A stretch of 45,435 nt of DNA. It comes from Parabacteroides acidifaciens (GTDB lineage Bacteria; Bacteroidota; Bacteroidia; Bacteroidales; Tannerellaceae). Shown here piece by piece: positions 26,210 through 33,794 of the stretch (the first letter of the stretch is position 1; every line of letters begins with the position of its first letter). The position numbers were made by a program, and so were the translations under genes. The DNA lies in assembly GCF_003363715.1 (NCBI RefSeq), contig NZ_QREV01000008.1, positions 1 to 45,435 of the forward strand, read 5' to 3'. A model generated the notes under the pieces. It searched no databases, was not told the DNA's origin, and saw nothing but the letters and a program-made list of their open reading frames with translations.

Positions 26210-26749
26210 ATGGTAAAGAAAGTTGGGAATTTAATTCCAAACACCTTTTTTATTACAAAGGGTAGTGGTGAATCTGATTTGGAAAAACATGCAGGATCTT
26301 ACCACATGGCTCTTTATGATGCTGGTATTGCAGACTTTAACATTATGACGTATTCGTCTGTTATCCCGGCAACTGCGCATCTGGCCACCATGGATGAGAT
26401 CGATCTTCCTCCGTTTGGTTCTGAAATGAAGACCATTATGGCTGTCTCTCATGGGTATCAGGATGAGTTTGTGTCTGCCGGTGTGGTTTACGCCTGGATG
26501 TACAAAGACGAAAATTTCGATGAAAAAGTCGGAGGTCTTGTATGTGAGGTAAGCGGCCGTTATCGTATCGAGGAGTTGGAATCCCGTTTGATCCGTGTGA
26601 TCAATGACCTCCACCTGAATACGTATGGTAAGTATTACCTGGGCGAGTTGAACTTCATCACGGAAGGTATTACCATCGAGAAACGATACGGAACAGCGTT
26701 GGCTGCCCTTTGTTTTGTTGATTTCTTGCAACCGGACGTTGAAGAGTAA
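26210..26749 (+). CDS. pdaD: Pyruvoyl-dependent arginine decarboxylase
   Basis: Converts arginine to agmatine, the first step of polyamine synthesis from arginine. The 179-residue proenzyme matches the usual length. The self-cleavage site is in MTYSSVIPA; cleavage between Ser49 and Ser50 would create the pyruvoyl group from Ser50. Around it are NTFFITKGSGESD, HMALYDAGIADFN and LPPFGSEMKTIMA, all typical of the PvlArgDC family; GELNFITEGITIEKRYGTAL closes the protein. It has its own promoter and a terminator downstream. No agmatinase or agmatine deiminase gene lies within the window. The symbol follows archaeal and Bacteroidetes usage. Confidence 0.9.
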   Translation: MVKKVGNLIPNTFFITKGSGESDLEKHAGSYHMALYDAGIADFNIMTYSSVIPATAHLATMDEIDLPPFGSEMKTIMAVSHGYQDEFVSAGVVYAWMYKDENFDEKVGGLVCEVSGRYRIEELESRLIRVINDLHLNTYGKYYLGELNFITEGITIEKRYGTALAALCFVDFLQPDVEE

Positions 26750-26791
26750 AAAGAGATATAGCAATAATTATTGTTAGCTTATTATTATGAG

Positions 26792-26831
26792 AAAGCAGAG
26801 ATAAGGAAAACTCCTTGTTTCTGCTTTTTTT
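26792..26831 (+). terminator. Terminator after pdaD
   Basis: AAAGCAGA (26792-26799) pairs with TCTGCTTT (26820-26827), an inner AAGGA/TCCTT adds to the stem, and a T-run follows. Confidence 0.7.
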
Positions 26832-26863
26832 ATGATGGCTACCGAAGTAAGCGTTTAGTTTCT

Positions 26864-26871
26864 TATATTTG
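26864..26871 (+). promoter_or_regulatory. -7 promoter element of the thioesterase-nfo operon
   Basis: TATATTTG, a perfect TAnnTTTG, 65 bases before the ATG at 26936. It supports the later start over an upstream open frame. Confidence 0.55.
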
Positions 26872-26935
26872 TGAGCCCATTTATTCGGGATTTCTCTTAA
26901 TTTTAAGAACAATTTATTTAAACCTGTTGTTGTGT

Positions 26936-27409
26936 ATGAAAAAGATTATTAATCCCTGGGAGGGGCTGGAAGGATATATGTGTTTTGGCTGTGCGCCGAG
27001 TAATCCGATGGGGCTTCACATGGAGTTTTATGAGGATGGCGATGACATTGTCGCATACTGGGAGCCGGAAGCACATTATCAGGGGTGGTTGAACACGCTG
27101 CATGGCGGTATCCAGACTACATTAATGGATGAATTGGCGGGGTGGGTGGTACTCCGGAAGTTACAGACTTCAGGTATGACATCCCGTTTGGATGCCCGTT
27201 TTATGAAAAGCATCTCGACTCGTGAATCCAGGTTGACCATCCGGGGACGTATCAAAGACCGTAAGCGGAATGCGATCTTTATTGAAACGGAAATCTATAA
27301 TTCGCAGAATGAATTATGTACGCGTGCAGACCTGGTCTATTTCGTGGTCACACAGGAACAGGCGACCGAGAAGTTTCATTTTGGAGGATGTAGGGCAGAA
27401 GGGGAATAA
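26936..27409 (+). CDS. PaaI-type hotdog-fold thioesterase
   Basis: A 157-residue cytoplasmic hotdog protein. MCFGCAPSNPMGLHMEFYED and HYQGWLNTLHGGIQTTLMDE contain the helix-capping 'HGG...DE' signature of PaaI/4HBT thioesterases, with D or E as the likely general base. It hydrolyses an acyl-CoA or related thioester, substrate unknown. I start it at 26936 because the upstream open frame (from 26771) runs through the pdaD terminator and this gene's promoter. nfo begins 22 bases after the stop, so they are co-transcribed. Confidence 0.85.
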   Translation: MKKIINPWEGLEGYMCFGCAPSNPMGLHMEFYEDGDDIVAYWEPEAHYQGWLNTLHGGIQTTLMDELAGWVVLRKLQTSGMTSRLDARFMKSISTRESRLTIRGRIKDRKRNAIFIETEIYNSQNELCTRADLVYFVVTQEQATEKFHFGGCRAEGE

Positions 27410-27431
27410 ACAATAAAAACATAAATAACAA

Positions 27432-28268
27432 ATGAAGTATATTGGAGCACATGTGTCGGCATCAGGTGGAGTGGAGAATGCTCCGGTGAATGCGCATGAG
27501 ATCGGGGCAAAAGCTTTCGCTTTGTTCACCCGTAACCAACGTCAATGGAAATCGTCTCCGCTGACCAAAAAGAGTATTTCTCTTTTCAAGGAGCGTTGCG
27601 AAGAGTTCGGCTATACGGCGGAACATATCTTGCCGCATGACAGTTACCTGATCAATTTGGGACATCCGGAGGCAGAAGGGTTGCAGAAATCGCGGGATGC
27701 TTTTTTAGACGAGATGCAACGTTGCGAACAGTTGGGGCTGGACCGTCTGAATTTCCATCCCGGAAGCCATCTGAACCAGATGAGTGTGGAGGATTGCTTG
27801 AGCCGTATTGCCGAATCGGTCAACTGGGCGTTGGAGCAAACATCGGGCGTGTGCGCCGTGTTGGAAAATACAGCCGGACAGGGTACGAACCTGGGATATA
27901 CCTTCGAGCAGCTTGCCTATATTATAGATAAGGTGGAAGATAAATCCCGTATCGGGGTTTGTATCGATACTGCCCATACATTGGCGGCAGGCTACGATAT
28001 CAAGACCGCTGAGGGGTTTACGGAGACATTTCGACGTTTTGATGAAATAATCGGTTTTTCGTATTTGCGCGGAATGCATATTAATGATTCCAAGAAAGAC
28101 CTGGCAACCCGTGTGGACCGTCATGACAGTATAGGAAAGGGAGTGATGGGATTGACTACATTCAAGATGTTGATGGAAGATCCCCGGTTTGACAATATCC
28201 CGTTGATTCTGGAGACGCCGGATGAGTCTATTTGGGCGGAAGAGATTGAATATCTGTATTCTATATAA
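27432..28268 (+). CDS. nfo: Deoxyribonuclease IV (endonuclease IV)
   Basis: An AP endonuclease of base-excision repair, 278 residues (usual about 280). The TIM-barrel metal ligands are in the expected places: [81 protein letters not shown] and PLILETPDE. Three zinc ions would be bound by these His/Glu/Asp residues. It is the second gene after a thioesterase, with no functional link evident. Confidence 0.95.
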   Translation: MKYIGAHVSASGGVENAPVNAHEIGAKAFALFTRNQRQWKSSPLTKKSISLFKERCEEFGYTAEHILPHDSYLINLGHPEAEGLQKSRDAFLDEMQRCEQLGLDRLNFHPGSHLNQMSVEDCLSRIAESVNWALEQTSGVCAVLENTAGQGTNLGYTFEQLAYIIDKVEDKSRIGVCIDTAHTLAAGYDIKTAEGFTETFRRFDEIIGFSYLRGMHINDSKKDLATRVDRHDSIGKGVMGLTTFKMLMEDPRFDNIPLILETPDESIWAEEIEYLYSI

Positions 28269-28272
28269 AAGC

Positions 28273-28304
28273 GAAAGGAGCGGCTTTCACAAGTCACTCC
28301 TTTC
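28273..28304 (+). terminator. Weak terminator-like hairpin after nfo
   Basis: GAAAGGAG (28273-28280) pairs with CTCCTTTC (28297-28304), but only TATTTAACC follows. The loop holds GGCTTTCA (28282-28289), which is complementary to TGAAAGCC at 28327-28334. Confidence 0.45.
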
Positions 28305-28325
28305 TATTTAACCAAAACCTTAACT

Positions 28326-28373
28326 ATGAAAGCCCAAATGTACGGTGAATTTTTTAAACACGCAAGAGTATAG
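28326..28373 (+). CDS. Possible 15-residue leader ORF before nhaD
   Basis: MKAQMYGEFFKHARV then TAG, between the nfo hairpin and nhaD. It overlaps the TGAAAGCC segment that can pair back to the hairpin loop, and GCAAAA/TTTTGC can form another small stem just after it. This could be a regulatory leader or chance. I see no clear ribosome-binding site. Confidence 0.25.
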   Translation: MKAQMYGEFFKHARV

Positions 28374-28424
28374 GGCAAAAAGTTCTTCTTTTGCGAATAA
28401 ATAACAAATTAAACACATTGTATT

Positions 28425-29834
28425 ATGTTTATTTTAATGCCTGTCATTTTTGTTCTGGGTATCCTTGCGATTGCATTGGAGGATAAAATAAAGATCAATA
28501 AAGCTGCGATAGCTTTGTTTATGGCGATATCACTGTGGATGATATTGATGTTTGACGCCTATAATATTTTTGTTGAACGCTCCAGCCCTTTGTTTCAGGA
28601 GTTTCTGACACAAAATCCGGAAATGGCGAATGCGCCGTTGAAAGATCAGTTTATTACTTTTATCACGAACCGTTCGATTGTCTATCACTTGGGGAATGTG
28701 GCGGAAACACTTTTCTTTGTCATGTGTTCCATGCTGATTGTCGATATTGTCGATAAGCATGGTGGTTTCCGGGCCGTGACCGGTTATATCCGGACTGCCA
28801 ACAAGCGGAAGTTGCTGTGGTCTATCAGTTTTGCCGCTTTCTTCTTTTCTGCTTTGTTGGATAACCTGGCAGCCGCTATTGTTGTCATGGCTGTGTTGCG
28901 CAAGCTGGTTCCGGACCGGACCGACCGTTTGAAATATGCCTGTATGGTGATTATTGCGGCTAATGCCGGCGGTTCGTGGTCGCCGATCGGGGATGTGACG
29001 ACTATCCTGCTTTGGGTTGGGAAAAACATAACGGCGTCGCATCAGATATCCCATGTCTTCCTGCCGGCTTTGGTCAATATGCTTGTTCCGTTGACAATCG
29101 CCCATTTCTGGTTGTTTAAGAAACATGCGACGTTGCGTGTGATGAGCGAGGAAGAGATGGCGGACGAATATACACCGGAGATACCGAATCATTCGCGTCG
29201 TGTTATATTTGTGATCGGTGTCCTTTCTCTGGCATTGGTTCCGGTGTTCCAGATGCTGACGAACCTGCCGCCGTTTCTGGGGGTTCTGTTAGGCTTGGTT
29301 GTTCTGTGGTTTTATACGGATATCATGTACAGCAAGCTGCACATGCGTGAGTCCAATAAGTTGCGTATCTCCCAACTGCTGCCGAATATCGATTTGGCGA
29401 CGATCTTCTTCTTCCTCGGTATTTTGATGGCGGTAGGTGCTTTGGAAACATCCGGCCAGTTGGGATTGATGTCTACGTTTTTGGACAAACATGTGCATGA
29501 ACCCTATCTGATCAGCTTTGTGATCGGTGTTTTGTCTTCTTGTGTGGATAACGTGGCTTTGGTGGCTGCAACGATGGGTATGTATCCGATTGTTCCGGAT
29601 GCTGCGAACCTGGCGTCTTATGCCCAGTTCTTTGTGTCGGACGGCGGTTTCTGGACATTCCTGGCTTATTGTGCCGTGACGGGTGGCAGCATTCTGATTA
29701 TCGGTTCTGCAACAGGTGTGACGGTTATGGGATTGGAAAAGATCGATTTCATGTATTATACCAAACGATTTTCAATACTGGCGCTGATCGGCTATTGCTG
29801 TGGCGCCGGCGTATATATGTTATTATTTGCATAA
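28425..29834 (+). CDS. nhaD: NhaD-type sodium:proton antiporter
   Basis: An integral inner-membrane antiporter of 469 residues in the ArsB/NhaD ion-transporter superfamily. About 11-12 hydrophobic spans are visible. Typical segments are ALEDKIKINKAAIALFMA at the N-terminus, SALLDNLAAAIVVMAVL and AANAGGSWSPIGDVTTILLW in the core (the GGxWSPIGDVTT stretch is the family hallmark), ATIFFFLGILMAVGALE, and SSCVDNVALVAATMGMY in the second half. It swaps Na+ for H+ in pH and salt homeostasis. The next gene (C69 peptidase) starts 12 bases later, so the two may be co-transcribed. Confidence 0.93.
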   Translation: MFILMPVIFVLGILAIALEDKIKINKAAIALFMAISLWMILMFDAYNIFVERSSPLFQEFLTQNPEMANAPLKDQFITFITNRSIVYHLGNVAETLFFVMCSMLIVDIVDKHGGFRAVTGYIRTANKRKLLWSISFAAFFFSALLDNLAAAIVVMAVLRKLVPDRTDRLKYACMVIIAANAGGSWSPIGDVTTILLWVGKNITASHQISHVFLPALVNMLVPLTIAHFWLFKKHATLRVMSEEEMADEYTPEIPNHSRRVIFVIGVLSLALVPVFQMLTNLPPFLGVLLGLVVLWFYTDIMYSKLHMRESNKLRISQLLPNIDLATIFFFLGILMAVGALETSGQLGLMSTFLDKHVHEPYLISFVIGVLSSCVDNVALVAATMGMYPIVPDAANLASYAQFFVSDGGFWTFLAYCAVTGGSILIIGSATGVTVMGLEKIDFMYYTKRFSILALIGYCCGAGVYMLLFA

Positions 29835-29845
29835 ACTTTATTGAT

Positions 29846-31486
29846 ATGAGAAAAACATGGATTTTTATGGCAGCTTGTGCTGTGATGCTTTCCGGCATGA
29901 AAGCTGTCGCATGTACTGGGCTGTTAGTGGGAAAGAAAGCCTCGGTCGACGGCTCTGTTATGATCAGCTATGCGGCAGATTCGCATACGCTATATGGCGA
30001 ACTGTATCGCTGGCCTGCCGCCACCTGGCCGAAAGGGGCGATGCTGGATGTGATCGAGTGGGATACACATAAGCCGTTAGGACAGATCCCGCAGGTGGAA
30101 CAGACCTATTCCGTAGTTGGCAATATGAACGAACATCAGGTAGCGATTACGGAAAGTACGTTCGGCGGCCGTTCGGAACTGGTCGATACGACCGGTATCA
30201 TGGATTATGGCAGTCTGATCTATATTGCTTTACAGCGTTCCAAGACAGCGCGTGAAGCGATCGAGGTGATGACCGGTCTTGTAAAAGATTATGGCTATTA
30301 TAGCAGTGGAGAGTCTTTCTCTATTGCCGATAAGAATGAAGCTTGGGTAATGGAGATGATCGGTAAAGGTCCGGGTAATAAGGGCGCTGTCTGGGTTGCT
30401 ATCCGTATTCCGGATGATTGCATCTCGGCACATGCCAACCAATCCCGCATTCAGCAGATTCCTTTCGAAGATAAGGAAAACTGTCTTTATTCGCCGGATG
30501 TCGTGTCTTTTGCCCGTGAAAAGGGTTATTTCAGCGGGAAGGATAAGGATTTCAGTTTCCAGAAAGCCTATTGCCCGTACGATTTCGGCTCTTTGCGTGG
30601 TTGTGAAGCCCGTGTATGGTCTTTCTTCCGCAAATACGACAAGTCGATGGATCAATATACCGATCTGATCAAGGGCGATGTGACGAAAAAGCCGATGCCT
30701 TTGTATATCAAGCCGGATCGCCTGTTGTCCGTACAGGATGTACAGAACGGTATGCGCGATCATTTTGAAGGTACGGACCTGGATATGACGAAGGATGCCG
30801 GTGCCGGCTCTTACAAGGTCCCGTATCGTTGGCGTCCGATGACTTTCAAGGTTGACGGCCAGGAATATACCAACGAGCGTGCGATTGCCACACAACAGAC
30901 CGGCTTTGTGATTGTTCCGCAGATGCGCAGCTGGTTACCGGATGCCATTGGCGGCATTCTTTGGTTTGGCGTGGATGATGCGGATATGGCTGTCTTTACA
31001 CCGATTTATTGTTCTGTTACGGCTTCTCCCGAGTGTTATCGTGTCGGAAACGGTGATATGATGAATTTCTCCTGGACATCAGCCTTCTGGATTCATAACT
31101 GGGTTGCAAACATGGCATACGGCAAATATAGCTATATGATACAAGATATCCGTCCTGTCCAGCAGGAATTGGAGAATGGTTACCAACAGACAATTCCGGC
31201 TATCGATAAGGCCGCGATGGAGTTGTATGCTAAAAATCCGGCGGAAGCAGTCAAGTTCCTGACCTGGTTCAGTACGACAACTGCCGACCAGGCTACAGCT
31301 CGCTGGAAGAAGTTAGGCGAATACTTGTTAGTCAAATATATGGACGGCAATGTGAAGAAAGAAGAAAACGGACAGTTCAAGCAGAATGGTTATGGTTTGT
31401 CGGAGTATCCTGATTTCCCGGGTTATGATGAAGACTATTATCGCAGTATTGTGAAGAGCGCGGGAGATAAATTAAAAGTAAAGTGA
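29846..31486 (+). CDS. Exported C69-family dipeptidase (Ntn hydrolase)
   Basis: A 546-residue secreted peptidase. The signal peptide ends ...MKAVA and the mature chain starts CTGLLVGKKASVDGS, the C69/U34 dipeptidase hallmark in which the N-terminal cysteine is the nucleophile. MNEHQVAITESTFGGR, YYSSGESFSIADKNEAWVME and ISAHANQSRI are conserved core segments. It likely cuts dipeptides in the periplasm or outside the cell, feeding the amino-acid fermentation typical of Bacteroidales. I start at the ATG at 29846; an earlier TTG frame lies inside nhaD. The nhaD stop is only 11 bases upstream. Confidence 0.9.
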   Translation: MRKTWIFMAACAVMLSGMKAVACTGLLVGKKASVDGSVMISYAADSHTLYGELYRWPAATWPKGAMLDVIEWDTHKPLGQIPQVEQTYSVVGNMNEHQVAITESTFGGRSELVDTTGIMDYGSLIYIALQRSKTAREAIEVMTGLVKDYGYYSSGESFSIADKNEAWVMEMIGKGPGNKGAVWVAIRIPDDCISAHANQSRIQQIPFEDKENCLYSPDVVSFAREKGYFSGKDKDFSFQKAYCPYDFGSLRGCEARVWSFFRKYDKSMDQYTDLIKGDVTKKPMPLYIKPDRLLSVQDVQNGMRDHFEGTDLDMTKDAGAGSYKVPYRWRPMTFKVDGQEYTNERAIATQQTGFVIVPQMRSWLPDAIGGILWFGVDDADMAVFTPIYCSVTASPECYRVGNGDMMNFSWTSAFWIHNWVANMAYGKYSYMIQDIRPVQQELENGYQQTIPAIDKAAMELYAKNPAEAVKFLTWFSTTTADQATARWKKLGEYLLVKYMDGNVKKEENGQFKQNGYGLSEYPDFPGYDEDYYRSIVKSAGDKLKVK

Positions 31487-31507
31487 TGCGCTTTAATTAA
31501 AAAATAG

Positions 31508-31515
31508 TATATTTG
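31508..31515 (+). promoter_or_regulatory. -7 promoter element of the small OM barrel gene
   Basis: TATATTTG, 30 bases before the ATG at 31545. Confidence 0.5.
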
Positions 31516-31544
31516 GCGAGATTGTTGAACAAAATAAGAAAAGT

Positions 31545-32015
31545 ATGAAAAAATTAATTGTTATGTTGATGTTGACTGTGTTCAGTATAGGTGCATATGC
31601 ACAGACACAGCAGGGGCAGTCGTCATTCGGTTTTAATTTGGGCTATAATTTTAATGATATTGGAAATGCAACTGTCGGCATTGATTATCGTTATTGTGTG
31701 ACGGATGAATTTCGTTTGACTCCTTCTATTACCCATTTAATAAAGAATGACGGGTTGAGCGCGTGGGCGATCGATATGAATGCTCATTATGTCTTTAAAC
31801 TGAGTGATATGTTTGGTTTCTATCCGTTGGCAGGTTTGAGTCTTTCTTTCTGGAAAGCCGGTCCTTGGGATGAAAGCCGTTTTGGTGCAAACATTGGTCT
31901 GGGAGGAGAAGTCTATGCAACTGACCGGGTGTCAGTCGGTTTGGAAGCTAAATATAATATTATAAAAGATCTGGACGCTGCTGCTTTAGCTGTTCGTGTC
32001 GGATATAATTTCTAA
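31545..32015 (+). CDS. Small outer-membrane beta-barrel protein
   Basis: A 156-residue protein with a signal peptide (LIVMLMLTVFSIGAYAQ) and about eight alternating beta strands: FGFNLGYNF, TVGIDYRYCV, AWAIDMNAHYVF, FYPLAGLSLSFW, GANIGLGGEVYA, SVGLEAKYNII. It ends ALAVRVGYNF with the terminal aromatic residue expected for outer-membrane insertion. It resembles OmpA/OmpW-like eight-stranded barrels ('porin family'). No peptidoglycan-binding domain is present. The precise function is unknown. Confidence 0.8.
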   Translation: MKKLIVMLMLTVFSIGAYAQTQQGQSSFGFNLGYNFNDIGNATVGIDYRYCVTDEFRLTPSITHLIKNDGLSAWAIDMNAHYVFKLSDMFGFYPLAGLSLSFWKAGPWDESRFGANIGLGGEVYATDRVSVGLEAKYNIIKDLDAAALAVRVGYNF

Positions 32016-32038
32016 AATTTAGATATTACAATAAAGAG

Positions 32039-32072
32039 GAGGGCGTCAAAAGTTAGTTTTGACGCCCTCTTT
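32039..32072. terminator. Bidirectional terminator between OM barrel and HAD genes
   Basis: A 13-bp perfect stem (GAGGGCGTCAAAA, 32039-32051, with TTTTGACGCCCTC, 32057-32069) flanked by AAA and TTT, between convergent genes. Confidence 0.8.
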
Positions 32073-32083
32073 GTATCAAAGAA

Positions 32084-32728
32084 TTACCATTGCATGTATT
32101 CCTCAAAAGTAACATTTTTGAAATCGGGAATAACCTTATAAACCTTGTCCTTTAAGGATTCTTCCGAATTAGTCGTGCAAAGTCCGATCACCCGCATTCC
32201 CGCACTTGTCCCGGCTTGTACTCCGGCAAACGAATCTTCAAACACCAGGCAGTCTGCAGGAGATACATTCAGGTCGGATGCAGCCAACAAATAGCACATC
32301 GGATCAGGCTTCCCTTTCGTGATGCGGTCTGCACTCACAACTGTGTCGAAAAGCCCGTCGAGTTGCAAGAGGCTGAAAGCCCGTTTTAGCTTAACATCAT
32401 CGGAGCTGGTCACCAATCCCACCTTGACACCTTTGCTCTTCAGGAGATGGATAAATTCCATAGCGCCCGGAACCGGCGGGAAAGGCATCTGCTGTTCAAA
32501 CTCCATGGATTCGCGTGTTACCATTTCCTTAAATTCTTCGGACCGGTCGGAAAAGAATTTATCTAATATATAAGGCAATGTGGTCCCTTTAATGTGGGAT
32601 GCAAAGTCGGGAATTCCTGTACCATAACGTTCTCCGGCCTCATTCCAGTAAATATCGTAAATAGGTTCTGTGTCTACAATCACACCGTCGAAATCAAAAA
32701 AAGCAGTCTTCATAAACTGTTGTTCCAT
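32084..32728 (-). CDS. HAD-family phosphatase, beta-phosphoglucomutase-like
   Basis: A 214-residue cytoplasmic HAD hydrolase. FFDFDGVIVDTEP holds the nucleophile DxD, VGLVTSSDD is motif II (serine/threonine), KGKPDPMCY is motif III lysine and VFEDSFAGVQAG is motif IV with the metal-binding acidic pair. A small helical cap lies between motifs I and II, as in sugar-phosphate phosphatases and beta-phosphoglucomutase. Substrate unknown, a hexose phosphate being likely. The second Met (32713) is an alternative start. It is divergent from the sugar isomerase gene. Confidence 0.88.
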   Translation of the reverse strand: MEQQFMKTAFFDFDGVIVDTEPIYDIYWNEAGERYGTGIPDFASHIKGTTLPYILDKFFSDRSEEFKEMVTRESMEFEQQMPFPPVPGAMEFIHLLKSKGVKVGLVTSSDDVKLKRAFSLLQLDGLFDTVVSADRITKGKPDPMCYLLAASDLNVSPADCLVFEDSFAGVQAGTSAGMRVIGLCTTNSEESLKDKVYKVIPDFKNVTFEEYMQW

Positions 32729-32758
32729 AAAATCAATTCATTTATAATAATTTGAGTG

Positions 32759-32766
32759 CAAATATA
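32759..32766 (-). promoter_or_regulatory. -7 promoter element of the HAD gene
   Basis: The minus strand reads TATATTTG, about 30 bases before the HAD ATG; it is back to back with the plus-strand element at 32790. Confidence 0.5.
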
Positions 32767-32789
32767 CTTCTTATTGGAATATAATTAGT

Positions 32790-32797
32790 TACATTTG
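32790..32797 (+). promoter_or_regulatory. -7 promoter element of the sugar isomerase gene
   Basis: TACATTTG, 28 bases before the ATG at 32825. Confidence 0.5.
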
Positions 32798-32824
32798 CGT
32801 AAATTCGTAATAATCGTATAGCCT

Positions 32825-33679
32825 ATGAAGACACGATTTGTTATCCTTTTTATCACTCTATTTTGCTTTGTCTCTTTTTTGCAGGCACAATCATTGGCAG
32901 ACCGCATCGGGGTTTGCACTTCCGTCAATAAAGCTCTTTTGCTGAAACAGGCAGGCTGTTCGTATGTGGAAATCGGTATCCGTTCTTTCTTAATGCCGGA
33001 TCAGCCGGATAGCGCGTTTGCAGCTAATTTACAGGTTGCGAAAGAAGCGGAGTTGCCCTTATATTCGGGTAATAGCTTTTTCCCCGGAGATCTTAGGTTG
33101 ACCGGACCGGATGTTTGTCTGGACGAGATACTGAAATATGGAAAAGTGGCTATCAGGCGTGCGCATGAGGTCGGAGTTAAGATATTGGTCTTAGGGAGTG
33201 GAAATGCCCGTAATATCCCGGATGGTTTCAGTAGGGAAGAGGCCACCGGGCAGTTCACAACCTTATGCCGGAAGCTTGCCGAATATGCGGCCGGTTATGA
33301 TGTTTATGTAGTGATTGAACCGTTGCAAAGTTCAGAAACTAATTTTATCAATACGGTACGGCAGGGGACAGAAATTGCAAAGGCTGTCGATCATCCTAAT
33401 TTGGGAGTGTTGGCGGATTTCTTTCACATGCTGCGCGAGAATGAAGATGCCGGTGCGCTTATCGATGCCGGAAAATGGCTGAAGCATTGCCATATAGCAG
33501 AAAATGAAATCCGTTCCGCCCCTGGAGTAAAAGGAGACGATTTTACACCCTTCTTTAAGGCTCTGCACCAGGCCGGATATGCCGGAGCGCTTTCAATTGA
33601 ATGCAAATGGGATAATATGGATAATCAATTAGCAACTTCTGTCGCTGCTATTAAAGAACAAATTCGTAAATCTTATTGA
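32825..33679 (+). CDS. Exported TIM-barrel sugar isomerase/epimerase
   Basis: A 284-residue protein of the xylose-isomerase-like (AP endonuclease 2) fold with a signal peptide ending SFLQAQS, so it acts in the periplasm. Likely metal ligands sit in VVIEPLQSSE, GVLADFFHM, HCHIAENE and LSIECKW. Members of this group act as keto-sugar epimerases, isomerases or dehydratases. The next two genes (tandem DUF1080 and a Tat-signal Gfo/Idh/MocA oxidoreductase) make a 3-keto-glycoside pathway likely. A separate promoter lies before the DUF1080 gene, so it may be transcribed alone. Confidence 0.85.
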   Translation: MKTRFVILFITLFCFVSFLQAQSLADRIGVCTSVNKALLLKQAGCSYVEIGIRSFLMPDQPDSAFAANLQVAKEAELPLYSGNSFFPGDLRLTGPDVCLDEILKYGKVAIRRAHEVGVKILVLGSGNARNIPDGFSREEATGQFTTLCRKLAEYAAGYDVYVVIEPLQSSETNFINTVRQGTEIAKAVDHPNLGVLADFFHMLRENEDAGALIDAGKWLKHCHIAENEIRSAPGVKGDDFTPFFKALHQAGYAGALSIECKWDNMDNQLATSVAAIKEQIRKSY

Positions 33680-33718
33680 ATTTTTCGAGATTTAACGCGA
33701 TGGAAGTGTAAAAACTTA

Positions 33719-33726
33719 TATCTTTG
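33719..33726 (+). promoter_or_regulatory. -7 promoter element of the DUF1080-oxidoreductase operon
   Basis: TATCTTTG, 69 bases before the DUF1080 ATG at 33795. Confidence 0.55.
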
Positions 33727-33794
33727 TGCACGTACACATGAAGAACGACTAATGTAAATTGATTGTCTAACTAATATAGTATCAAGAAAACAAA

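Noticed and set aside
26771-26935. N-terminal extension of the thioesterase
   Set aside because: It overlaps the pdaD terminator and a -7 promoter element; hotdog proteins of this group start near MKKIINPWEG.
29669-29845. Earlier TTG start for the C69 peptidase
   Set aside because: The extension lies inside nhaD and would bury the signal peptide that ends just before the nucleophile cysteine.
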